Assembly: GCA_002049455.2 (NCBI GenBank)
Contig: KV918763.1
Location: 310,001-374,000 of the forward strand
Source of the DNA: Porphyra umbilicalis
Lineage: Eukaryota > Rhodophyta > Bangiophyceae > Bangiales > Bangiaceae
Direction: 5' to 3'
DNA: 64,000 nucleotides
Both the position numbers and the translations under genes were made by a program. The notes under the pieces were generated by a model. It did no database searches, was not told the origin of the DNA, and saw nothing but the letters and a program-made list of their open reading frames with translations. Every line of letters begins with the position of its first letter. Position 1 is the first letter of the stretch. Below, one piece after another: positions 10,883 through 19,607 of this stretch.

Positions 10883-12052
10883 ATGGCCTCGCCAGCCGCC
10901 GCGGGTGCGGCCAATGGCGGGACCCTCGAGTACCAAACCGTCGCGCTCTCGGACGACGGCACGACGGTGACGCTCCTGGATCAGCGGCAGCTCCCCCACA
11001 CCGTCACCTACCTTGCCTACACGACCGCCGCCCAAGTCGCCGACGCCATCCGCACCATGGTCGTCCGCGGGGCGCCCGCCATTGGCGCGACGGCGGCGTT
11101 TGGGTTGGCCGTCGCCGCCGCCGCGGCGGCCGCCGCGCACCCCGCCGACGGCGCCGCCTTTCGCGCCGACCTGACCGACGCTGCCGACCGCCTCCGCGCC
11201 TCCCGGCCGACGGCGGTCAACTTGGCGTGGGCGCTCGAGCGGCTGCTCGGGCTGGTGCCCCCCCCCCCCCCCCCGGCGGCGGCGGCGGAGCGGCGGCGGC
11301 CCCCCCCCAACCCCCCCCCCGCCGCCGTCGCGGCCACCCTCACCGCCGACGCGCGGGCGATTGCGCGGGAGGACGTGGCGATCAACCGGCGCATGGGCGC
11401 CCTCGGCGCCGCCCTCCTCCCCCCCGCCGCGCGCATCCTGCACCACTGCAACACCGGGGCGCTCGCGACCGTCGGCCACGGCACGGCGCTTGGGGTCATC
11501 CGCTCGGCCTTTGCCGCCGACCCGCGGGTGACCGTGCACGTCACGGAAACGCGCCCGCGGCTGCAGGGCGCGCGGCTGACGGCGTGGGAGTTGGCGGCGG
11601 CGGGCATCCCCCACACCCTGTTGGTCGATTCCGCGGCGGCGGTGCTCCTCCGCGACGGCCGGGTCGACGCGGTGACCGTCGGCGCGGACCGCGTCGCCGC
11701 CAATGGGGATACGGCCAACAAGATTGGGACGCTCGCCGTGGCCATTGCGGCGGCGCACTATGGGGTCCCCTTTTATGTCGTTGCGCCGGCGTCGACGGTG
11801 GATTTGGCGGCGCCGACGGGGGGGGCGATTCCTGTGGAGGAGCGCCCGGCAGACGAGGTGACGCACCCGTGTGGGGGAGGGGGGGCGGACGGGGTGGCGC
11901 CCGTCGGCACCCCCGTGTACAACCCGGCCTTTGACGTGACCGCCGCCGCGTTGATCACCGCCATTGTGACGGAGGAGGGGGTGGCACGGCCGCCGTTCAC
12001 CGATTCGCTGCCGCCGCTGGTAGCGGCGGCGGTGGGGAAGATGCGGAGGTGA
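10883..12052 (+). CDS. mtnA: methylthioribose-1-phosphate isomerase (MtnA/eIF2B-like)
   Basis: Methionine-salvage enzyme converting 5-methylthioribose-1-phosphate to 5-methylthioribulose-1-phosphate in the cytosol. It is 389 aa, a little longer than the usual 340-370 because of a Pro/Ala-rich insert at about residues 120-150. The ATG at 10883 lies in CCATGG. Family motifs occur in order: VVRGAPAIGATAAFG, VNLAWALERLL, HHCNTGALATVGHGTALGVI with the catalytic Cys, ETRPRLQGARLTAWEL, VTVGADRVAANGDTANKIGT with the catalytic Asp, PFYVVAPASTVDL and YNPAFDVTAAALIT. It is single-exon and uninterrupted, even though a C run near 11261-11276 (encoding Pro) lies inside it. That run is in frame, unlike those in several neighbouring genes. 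Homologous eIF2B subunits lack this full motif set, so the isomerase call is firm. Confidence 0.96.
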   Translation: MASPAAAGAANGGTLEYQTVALSDDGTTVTLLDQRQLPHTVTYLAYTTAAQVADAIRTMVVRGAPAIGATAAFGLAVAAAAAAAAHPADGAAFRADLTDAADRLRASRPTAVNLAWALERLLGLVPPPPPPAAAAERRRPPPNPPPAAVAATLTADARAIAREDVAINRRMGALGAALLPPAARILHHCNTGALATVGHGTALGVIRSAFAADPRVTVHVTETRPRLQGARLTAWELAAAGIPHTLLVDSAAAVLLRDGRVDAVTVGADRVAANGDTANKIGTLAVAIAAAHYGVPFYVVAPASTVDLAAPTGGAIPVEERPADEVTHPCGGGGADGVAPVGTPVYNPAFDVTAAALITAIVTEEGVARPPFTDSLPPLVAAAVGKMRR

Positions 12053-12500
12053 GGCGGGGGCGGACGGCACGCGGGGGGGGTACCCGGTTGGGAGAGTAGA
12101 CGTGTGGTTTGGGGAGCGGCGCGCGCACCCTCTGGTGAGTGTTGGTAGACCTGCGCCACACCAGGCGGTTGGCAAGGACACCGCAGGCCGGGCCAGACCG
12201 GACGTATCGTCGGATGCGCGACGCCACGAGCACTCGTTGACTGGTGGGACATGGTCGTGACTCGCTGGGCACTGCGGCGCATGGACCGTCCGTCATGGCC
12301 TCTTGGCACACCGAGCACGACAGCTGTGCTCTTTCATTGGCGTTGCGGGAGACCTTGCTGGGAGCAAGAAAGAACCGCTTGCGCCTCTCGTGTCGAGGGC
12401 AGGGAGACCTACCGTTGTCGTAGGCGGCAAGCCATCGCGTCGCAGCTTTATGCAGTCACACCCCTGCGGTGGGAAAAGTAGGGTTGTGCAACACGCCCCT
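12053..12500. other. intergenic, 3' flank of mtnA-like gene
   Basis: G-rich for about 60 bp, then of ordinary composition. No supported gene, RNA or repeat is visible before the foldback element that begins at 12502. Confidence 0.5.
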
Positions 12501-12501
12501 A

Positions 12502-12633
12502 CAGCCGTTCTCCCAAAAATCCCGCACTCCAACAGTTGCAAAAGTGTGCCAAATCGGCCTCTACGACCCCGCAGAGGCCGATTTAGAACTATTTCGCAAC
12601 AGTTGGAGTGCGGGATTTTTGGGAGAACGGCTG
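12502..12633. mobile_element. 132-bp MITE with nested inverted repeats, TA target duplication
   Basis: Terminal inverted repeats of about 38 bp start CAGCCGTTCTCCCAAAAATC at 12502 and end with the complement at 12633, with one internal mismatch pair. A second nested inverted repeat (AATCGGCCTCT and its complement) surrounds a short loop near 12551-12587, so almost the whole element folds into one hairpin. TA dinucleotides flank both ends (12500-12501 and 12634-12635). CAG termini at a TA target are typical of Tc1/mariner-derived MITEs. There is no coding capacity. The near-perfect termini suggest recent activity. Confidence 0.8.
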
Positions 12634-12761
12634 TATGTGAAGGGCGTGCGCCCTCAAAACACTAAACACGCCCAACACGACCAAAGTAACACCTACAAAA
12701 ACTCCAAGTAGCACCTACCAATGCTCTGCCTAAACCATGGATGGCGAAAATTCAAATTCTT

Positions 12762-13814
12762 GGCGGAAGACTTCGATTAATCTATCGATTAATTGAAAGA
12801 TAATATCTTTCAATTAATCGATATGGTGCTTTGCTGAGAAATGGAGCATGCACGTTTGCGAGTGCAAACGTTTGCCGAGGTGGACCGATGTCAGGATGTC
12901 CATCAGATCGTCTCTCACCTGGCTTCAGGGGACCGATAGCGTCCCAAGTGCAATTGCACCTGGCATCACCGGCGAAAGCCACAGCCACCCACTGGCACAT
13001 CGTAAGACGTGGGACTGAGGGCTCATCATGCAGCCAATGACTTCTCATTATTCAATGTCAAGAACACTGCCCAAACCCTGTCAGAATACCGGTTCAATGA
13101 ATGTGACCACGCGCCCATTGGCTGCGTCAGGCGGCCTAGTTTCACAGTCTTTGAGCCGGCTCTCCACGGTCCACAAGACAGAGACTGCGCACCTGTGCCA
13201 TCTGGTGCCCCAGAAGAAACGCAGGTGGGCTGGATCCCGTCACTGCTGTACCCTTCATCGATGGTGATTGGTCAAAAGAATGTCAGTGACACGTCTCGAT
13301 GTCAATAAACAAAAGCGATCTACTGGTCACGGAGCTCACGTGTTCGGAGGGCCAATGAACGGCCCGAACGGAGAGAAAAGAATTGCAAGAACTCCTCAAA
13401 CGTCATGCATGTTCGGAGGCCGATTCAGCCTCTGCGAGCAAACATGAGGGGCCGGTTAGGGGGGACGCTCCTGACGGCACCGCTGTGGCCGGTGGCTTAA
13501 GAAGTCTTGTCCTGATTAGGCTGTCAGCGTGCATGTTCTGGCATCGTTTCACAAAGACCACCGCGGATGTCAGCAGGTACTTGCCACCGGGTCACTCAGA
13601 GTGCAGTTTTCCAGCTCTTGTCAGCCGTTGTCGGCCCAAGGGCCCGGCGAACCTGGTCGGGATGCTTGACATGTCACACATCACCCGGAAATACCATGGG
13701 TCTCCCCACAGCACGGGTCAATGCTCGCAGTGGTCGGGTGTGCATGTTTGTTTGCGCAAACGTGCATGCTCCATTTCTCAGCAAAGCACCATAGATTAAT
13801 CGAAGTCCTCCGCC
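12762..13814. mobile_element. about 1.05-kb non-autonomous element with about 75-bp terminal inverted repeats
   Basis: The left end (12762-12872) and the complement of the right end (about 13740-13814) share GGCGGARGACTTCGATTAAT, then TATGGTGCTTTGCTGAGAAA and TGGAGCATGCACGTTTGCG. The left repeat is interrupted by a 37-bp palindrome (separate entry). The interior has moderate GC and no transposase-like frame. The superfamily is not clear, because I could not identify a convincing target duplication. Confidence 0.75.
12785..12821. mobile_element. 37-bp palindrome inserted in a terminal repeat, TA-flanked
   Basis: Reads TCGATTAATTGAAAGATA, one central A, then the exact complement. TA lies on both sides (12783-12784 and 12822-12823). 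The partner repeat at the other end of the host element has a single TA at this site. The structure therefore equals an insertion of 37 bp plus a TA duplication, the minimal form of a TA-targeting foldback element. Confidence 0.7.
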
Positions 13815-13869
13815 ACACAAACACATATTATGTGTTTTTTAGATTAATCGAACATTAATAAATCTCTTT

Positions 13870-14281
13870 AATCGGGTCTCTTCTTTGCCAAACGCCGACA
13901 GGAGCAACCGACGCCGAGGCGACCGTCGACACCTGCTACCACACAGCGTCCGCATCCGTACCACGAGAGTCCCCCGCCAGTATACCGGTCCCGCCGCCGA
14001 TGCCCCTCACACCCCAACAGGCGCCACCACCGGCACAGCTGGCCCCCGCAGAGATGGCGCGGCCTGTGGAGGTGGAGGGGGCGCCGGCGCCGCATATGGA
14101 ACCGGCTGCGTCGCGTCTGACTGTTTCTGCTTCGCGACCGGCACGGACCCCGCTCGCACTGGGGGCGGTCAGGCGGCGGTCGCGCCTGAAAAAGCAGCAA
14201 CCGCATCACTATTGTGCTTCTCACAAAAACTGGATCCGCAACATCCGCTTCAGCGTCATGAACCGCCCCCTGAGCCAATGA
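13870..14281 (+). pseudogene. orphan coding-like fragment ending inside a MITE
   Basis: An open plus-strand frame without an upstream ATG reads smoothly as Ala/Pro/Thr-rich protein (QTPTGATDAEATVDTCYHTA, then PMPLTPQQAPPPAQLAPAEM and MARPVEVEGAPAPHMEPAA) and turns basic (RRRSRLKKQQPHH). At 14210 it runs into the MITE, which supplies the last 24 codons and the stop at 14279-14281. A short frame starting at the ATG at 14000 is possible. It could be a gene remnant or a captured exon. The family is not recognised. Confidence 0.35.
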
Positions 14282-14340
14282 AACAGTGATTTTGCAACGG
14301 AAGCTGATGCACCGAGGTCCAGTTTTTGTGAGAAGCACAA
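14212..14340. mobile_element. 129-bp MITE, TA-flanked
   Basis: Terminal inverted repeats TTGTGCTTCTCACAAAAACT plus GGA at both ends, with TA at 14210-14211 and 14341-14342. The right-hand TA also serves as the left flank of the next element. A 15-nt piece of the same terminus (TTGTGAGAAGCACAA) recurs at about 15510-15524. Confidence 0.75.
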
Positions 14341-14342
14341 TA

Positions 14343-14507
14343 CAGTCTTTCTGCAATGCTGTCCACCCTTTTTGTCGGGCAAACCCTCAAGTAGCCCTCT
14401 TTTTTCGTGCAGTAGATGGCAGAATCGCCCTTCCTGCCTGTGCAATGATTTCTCATTACTATGCAGGGGTGCCTAGAAAAGGAAGCCACAGGAGTGGAGA
14501 AAGACTG
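14343..14507. mobile_element. 165-bp MITE-like element with CAGTCTTTCT termini, TA-flanked
   Basis: Begins CAGTCTTTCTGCAATG directly after TA (14341-14342) and ends with AGAAAGACTG directly before TA (14508-14509). A further CAGTCTTTCTCCA begins at 14510, so 14495-14522 is a perfect 28-bp palindrome centred on TA. This looks like head-to-head termini of related elements. The terminal repeats are short (10-12 bp). Confidence 0.55.
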
Positions 14508-14522
14508 TACAGTCTTTCTCCA

Positions 14523-15677
14523 TTACTCTCCCTCCCTTTTGGCGATCGTCTCGTCACGGGAGGGCCCAGACCTCTCGCCGAGCGCGTCGCTTGCCGCTAC
14601 AGATTGCCAGTTAATCGGGCGAACGAGCGCCTGTCGATCGCATTCGTTCTGAGATCGACGGAGTTCCTCCAGAGACAACTCTCTCCTTGAATAGATTTTC
14701 GCACGCTCGAACCCTGTCATGGCTCTTTCAATTGTATGTACAGCCTCGGAGTGTCTTGGCTCTCTGCGCTGTGAGCGGTCGCGCTTGGCAGGACGACTGC
14801 TTGGTGCGCGCCACCCCACCCGCGCTCCTCGTTTTGAGCACGACAGCCCCTCTGGTCTCCACACGTGCAGCTCGCGTGCCTCCCTCGCACCGCGAGGATT
14901 CATGTAGTGCGGGTCGGATCGCTGGCTCTTTGCAGTGGTCGTGGGGGCCTGCCACCTCCGTACGACCGCTACCCTTCCTCCCTCAACTCCGCCTCCCCAC
15001 CAACCGCCGCCATCCCTGCCGGCCGACGAGGGATTCTCCTGTACGTTGTTGTGATTTGGTGTTCCTTTTTTCCCTCACCCATGTGCCCCCCTGTTGGTGT
15101 GTACACCCCCTTTCCCACACAAGGCGACCTAAGCACTCCAGGTCACTCCATAGCCACCTGTGTGGTACCGGTGCATCCCCTGCGGGTTGTCAGTGCGAAT
15201 ATCTGGTGGTGCGGGTGGAGGTCAGTAGGATATCAGAGTTCACGCGCCCACGAATGATGGCCCGGAGTGATGCACAACAGAGTGACGGGCGGATGCTCGT
15301 GGGCGAATGGACTTGGACCCTTTCTGACCGACATTTGCTCTCTGGCTGTTGGCTCTTTGTACACATGCTGTCTGAGGGTCTATGCGTGCACTTCAATAGG
15401 ATAACGCGACACGTCAAGCTTCTCGCTCGGACAACAACGTCGTCGAAGCGGGTCATGGGGCATGCGGGTGTAGCGGACGGACGGATCGAAGGGGGGGGGG
15501 GGGGGGGGGTTGTGAGAAGCACAACACAAGGAGGGATAATAGGGTACCTATGCACAAGTCGGCTGATAAAGAAGTGCAGAAGCGTGTACATCTAGCTGCG
15601 TGGTGCATGCAGGGGACGTGTCTGCATATCGTGCGGGTGTGCTCTTGCGCCCCGACTTAACACTTAGTGTTCAAGAG
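14523..15677. other. no confident gene; contains long G tract
   Basis: Balanced composition with a G homopolymer of about 20 nt at 15490-15509 and a partial MITE terminus just after it. A 302-aa plus-strand frame (14687-15595) lacks domain signals and reads across low-bias sequence, so it is not called. Confidence 0.5.
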
Positions 15678-15989
15678 ATGAGTCCTCGACTCGGCGACAG
15701 ACAGAGCGGGAGTCGACGCCGCTTCGCTGTCTTTCACACAGCACGCACCCCCAACACATCGCCCGCTCCGACCGCCACGCCGGCACCCACCACTTCGCCG
15801 GCTCCCACGGCCACGCCGGCACCCACCACCTTGCTGGCTCCGACCGCCACGCCGACACCCACCACCTCGCCGGCTTCCACCGTCACGACGGCACCCCCCA
15901 CCTCGCCCGCTCCCACCGCCACGCCGGCACCCATAACCTCGCCCGCCCCCACAAGACTCTCGCGCCTTTGGCACGCCCTCGTTTTGTAA
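15678..15989 (+). CDS. hypothetical Thr/Pro/Ala-repeat protein over a 36-bp minisatellite
   Basis: ORF of 103 aa from the ATG at 15678, stopping at 15989. After a basic N-terminus (MSPRLGDRQSGSRRRFAVFH) it has about five and a half copies of a 12-residue repeat of the form TTSPAPTATPAP, encoded by a 36-bp tandem repeat at about 15748-15953. Pro/Thr repeats resemble O-glycosylated wall proteins, but no signal peptide is visible. The repeat could also be non-coding, although all repeat variants preserve the frame. Confidence 0.35.
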   Translation: MSPRLGDRQSGSRRRFAVFHTARTPNTSPAPTATPAPTTSPAPTATPAPTTLLAPTATPTPTTSPASTVTTAPPTSPAPTATPAPITSPAPTRLSRLWHALVL

Positions 15990-17290
15990 ACACTTTCTTT
16001 CTCCTCTCCCATTGTCCCCGCCGCACCCTTTGTGGGTTTGGTGCCGTCCCCCCGTTCCCCCGCCACCCCCTGACCCGTCGTCTGAGTTGCAGTTTCCTAC
16101 TGCCATGGGCAACCCCGCTGTCGTCAGTGACGGTGGCGTTCTCGGTCGCTCACGCGGACGATGGCAGCATCCACGACGCGGCCAAAGCGCTCTGTTCGTG
16201 CCTTGCTTTGTTGCGGCAAGCGGGCTCCCTGCAAGGCTGCATCCTCACATGGTCACCACGGGACAACAATGAGTGCAAGAGTGTGTGCTGGTGAGGTGCG
16301 CGTGCGTGCATGGGAGTGGGAGCATGCCGCTGGCGGGGGGGAATGAGAACGGACGTTTGAGGGAGGTCTTGTTTATGAACAAGGGCAATGAGGCAGGAGC
16401 ACGGGAGAGCGGGGGTGCGCATGAGGGGAACAAGACAGCCTGATTTATGTATCGATTTCTGCGATGAAATACAGGAAGGAGGTCGAACCTTCATGCTTAT
16501 CCCTCTCTCCGGTAGAGAGACAAGCGCAGCTGGTCTGTTGTTCGTCTTTGCCAGCCTGTGCAGACAGGTCTATCATGGCAACATGCTGTTACCAGACCGC
16601 ACACTTGCGGGTGACAGCAACAAAAACACAAGCACACGCTGGAGACACGGGGTGGGGGGGGTGGGGGGACGGATCTGTACTTCATTTGTGTCATTCTTTG
16701 TTCCTCGTTGCAATGTGACTGTAATCGTCGGCGGTTCTGCCATCGCGCTTCTTTGGTTACTTTCAAGCGATTTGAGGGCGACACAGTGTGGTGCCCCATC
16801 GAAACCGCAGCCTACGACTTGGAATGGCCGGTCGGGGATCTGGCGACACAATTATTCGGTTCAGATGGCATGTCCAACGGCTAAGACAACGAGAATCAAG
16901 CTGACACGGCCAAGTCCCAGGCTTGTGTATCACTGAAATGATGCAATTTCACGAACTCAGGAGGGACCTCGCCCCTGGTGCAATCAGGCGAGATCACTGT
17001 CAGCAGACCGGCCCCCGCCGTCTATCATAGCAATCGTGCCGGTGAATTCTGCCTCTGATTGGCTGGTGCCGCACTGCGATGACAGTATCAGAAGGACTCT
17101 GACACTGACCGTGTTTTTGCCCTGCGGCGAGGTGCGCTGAGACGATTTTCATTGGACAAGAGCCATGTCCTCATTGTTCTGCTCGTTTATCCTTGTTTTT
17201 CCAGCAATATGATTGGTTGGCGGTGACATCTTCTACCATAAATGCCCCCAGAGCACTTGGGGGGGCGGGAGAGGCTCCAACCGCCACCAT
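15990..17290. other. no confident gene
   Basis: Balanced composition. A 182-aa plus-strand frame at 16388-16936 starts with ATG but shows no domain, no clear membrane topology and poor codon bias. ATTGG boxes occur at about 17057 and 17212. Nothing else is recognised. Confidence 0.45.
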
Positions 17291-17291
17291 C

Positions 17292-17541
17292 GGCGGCCGC
17301 GAAGGGCACCCCTGGCGGCCGCGAAGGGCACCCCTGGCGGCCGCGAAGGGCACCCCTAGCGGCCGCGAAGGGCACCCCTGGCGGCCGCGAAGGGCACCCC
17401 TGGCGGCCGCGAAGGGCACCCCTGGCGGCCGCGAAGGGCACCCCTGGCGGCCGCGAAGGGCACCCCTGGCGGCCGCGAAGGGCACCCCTGGCGGCCGCGA
17501 AGGGCACCCCTGGCGGCCGCGAAGGGCACCCCTGGCGGCCG
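17292..17541. repeat. 22-bp minisatellite, about 11 copies, each with a NotI site
   Basis: The unit GGCGGCCGCGAAGGGCACCC plus CT is repeated head to tail about 11.4 times, nearly identical (one unit has AGCGGCCGC instead of GGCGGCCGC). Each unit contains GCGGCCGC. Because 22 is not a multiple of 3, translation cycles through frames, giving Ala/Gly/Arg/Lys repeats on both strands. There are no unique spacers, so it is not a CRISPR array. Confidence 0.95.
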
Positions 17542-17559
17542 GCGGTCATCCCCCGCCCC

Positions 17560-19130
17560 CGCCGCCCGCGCGGTGGACGCGACTCAGAGTGCCGGCGCAG
17601 TCCGCAGCCGGCTGCGATTAGGTGGCAAGCAGCGGCGGCTGCAAGGAGCGAGATCGCGTCTGCGGCCTCCCGCTGCGGGGGGCCGGGGGGGCGGACGTGC
17701 GGGGGAGGTGCGCGGTTTCGCCGGCGGCGGCGGCAAGCCGCGGCGGTGTCGGGCGTTGCGGCGGCGTCGGCCGCCGCCGCCACGCGTCGCCGCCGCTGCC
17801 GCCAATGCACAAGGCGGCGGCAGCGGCAAGTGGCGGCGGCGATGCGGCGGTCGGCGGCCGCGGCTGCCGCGTTGTCGGCGCGCGGGGGGGGCGGACGTGC
17901 GGGGGGGGTGCGCGGTGTCGGCGGCGGCGGCGGCAAGCCGCGGCGGTGTCGAGCGTTGCGGCGGCGTCGGCCGCCGCCGCCACGCGTCGTCGCCGCCGCC
18001 GCCAGTCCACAGGGCGGCGGCGGCGGCAAGGGGCGGCGGCGATGCGACGGTCGGCGGCCGCGGCTGTCGCGTTGTCGGCGCGGGGGGGAAGGCGGACGTG
18101 CTGGGGGGGTGCGCGGCTTCGGCGGCGGCGGCGGCAAGCCGCGGCGGCGGGAGGCGTCAGCGACGCGGCGGCGGCGGTGGTCTTGGCGGCCAAGGAGGTG
18201 CGCGCGGCTGGGGGGGGGGGCGGCGTCGCCGGCGCCGCGTCGACGCCGGGTGGCGGGCGGGCGCCAGCGGCGGCAAGGGGCGGCGCCACTGCAGCTGCCG
18301 CGGATTTTGCGCCCGAAGGCGACAGGCACCCCGCGCGGGGCGCCGCCGCGGCAGCCGACGGGGGCAGCGAATTGTCGGCGGCGACTCGGCGACGGTGCCT
18401 CGGCGCAGCCGGCCGCCGTTGGGCGACGGCGGGGCGACGGCGGCGGTGGCTGACGATGCTGCGCTCGGCTTTTGCACCGCGCCCAACGCGGCGGGCGGGG
18501 GGGGGGGCTTGCCTCGTCGGCGGCGGTGGGGGGGGGGGGGGGGGGGGGGTGCTGGCCTCGTCGGCGGCAGTTGGGGCGAAGGGGGGGGGGAGAGAAGGGT
18601 GCCGCCGGTGAGGGGGTGGGGGGCGGGCGCGGCGGCCCCCATCCCCGCCGACGCGGTGCCGTCGACGGCGCCCGTGTGGATGCTGTGCGTGCCCGCAGTC
18701 ACCGACAGGCTGCTGCGCGCGCTGATTGCGCCGGGCGGCGCCGCCGCCCGCACGCCGGCGGTGCGGCAGGTGCTCGTGCTCCTGCTCGCGCGGGAGGCGT
18801 GTCAGCCGCTGCCGGGCGCGGCGGGGGCGGGGGCGGGTGCGGGTGCTGGAGCGGGTGCGGGAGCGGGGGGGGGGGGCGACGCGGCGTCTGCTGCTGCGGG
18901 AGGTGGCGGCGGCGGGGCACCCTCCTGTCTCCCCCGCCGGCCCCCGCGTCCGCGACGGCCGCCGTCTCCAATGGGCACCCGCTGGTGCAGCATCGCGCCT
19001 GCGCCGCCGCCGCCGCTGCCGACGCCGCCACCGCCGACGCCGCCCTGTTTGACGCTACTCGCGACGCGCTCGACGCGGCGTCGGCGGCGGCCGCCGCGGC
19101 GCAGGGTGGCGCTTGTGACCTGCAGATATG
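17560..19130 (+). CDS. probable GC-rich coding region, unidentified, frame-broken by G runs
   Basis: Segments in different plus-strand frames read like real protein: SDAAAAVVLAAKEVRAAG, then STPGGGRAPAAARGGATAAA, GDSATVPRRSRPPLGDGGAT, PADAVPSTAPVWMLCVPAVT followed by DRLLRALIAPGGAAARTPAV, and ALFDATRDALDAASAAAAAA. Frame switches coincide with G runs such as 18529-18550 and 18868-18876. No family is recognised. The 5' third overlaps a long-period tandem repeat. Exact ends cannot be set, and a minus-strand gene is not excluded. Confidence 0.3.
17691..18147. repeat. about 195-bp tandem repeat, about 2.4 copies
   Basis: Units start GCGGACGTGCGGGGG near 17691 and 17890, with a truncated third near 18092. 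Each contains GGCGGCGGCGGCAAGCCGCG, then CGGCCGCCGCCGCCACGCGT and GCGGTCGGCGGCCGCGGCTG. Copies differ by scattered substitutions and by G-run length. They lie inside the GC-rich coding-like block. Confidence 0.75.
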
Positions 19131-19339
19131 TCCTGTGGGCGCGTTCCTGTCGCGTGATCCACAATGTCATTTGACTGAGATTGTTGGTCGCGTGTCAGTC
19201 ATCGATTTATGGAATACGAGATCCAAACTTTTGCCGCGGAAAATGGCAATTGAACAGGATGCTCCTTATGTTCGTTCCGTATCCGGCACGGCCGGATGCT
19301 TATCCGCTGCCGGCGTGCTCCCATGGTGCTCCCGTCTTC

Positions 19340-19607
19340 GACACAGTTAGCCCCCCTGCGCGACACGTTGGCGACACTCGACCGCTGTGTGTCGCCAATG
19401 TGTCGCCAAGAACGAACCAAAAATTCACCTAGGGCAGGACCGCCGACGATGCGAATCACACACCGTCGGTCGGACCTCGGAATTGGTACACACGGTGGGC
19501 ATCCAAGATAGTAGCCACGATCTTTCAGCCACGCCCGCCACTTCGGTTGTCACCCGTCGCGTGCCGGCCGCCGTGGTTCCCTGCCTCTTTCCATATTCCC
19601 TTTCACG
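19340..19607. other. 5' flank of Harbinger-type element, TGTCGCCAA inverted repeats
   Basis: GTTGGCGACACTCG at about 19367 and TGTGTCGCCAATGTGTCGCC at about 19388-19409 form overlapping inverted and direct repeats of TTGGCGACAC. They may be a subterminal transposase-binding region. No matching copy is evident downstream of the transposase, so the element ends are not defined. Confidence 0.35.

Noticed and set aside
17292-17541. CRISPR-like array
   Set aside because: The repeats are directly adjacent with no unique spacers, and the context is eukaryotic; it is a minisatellite.
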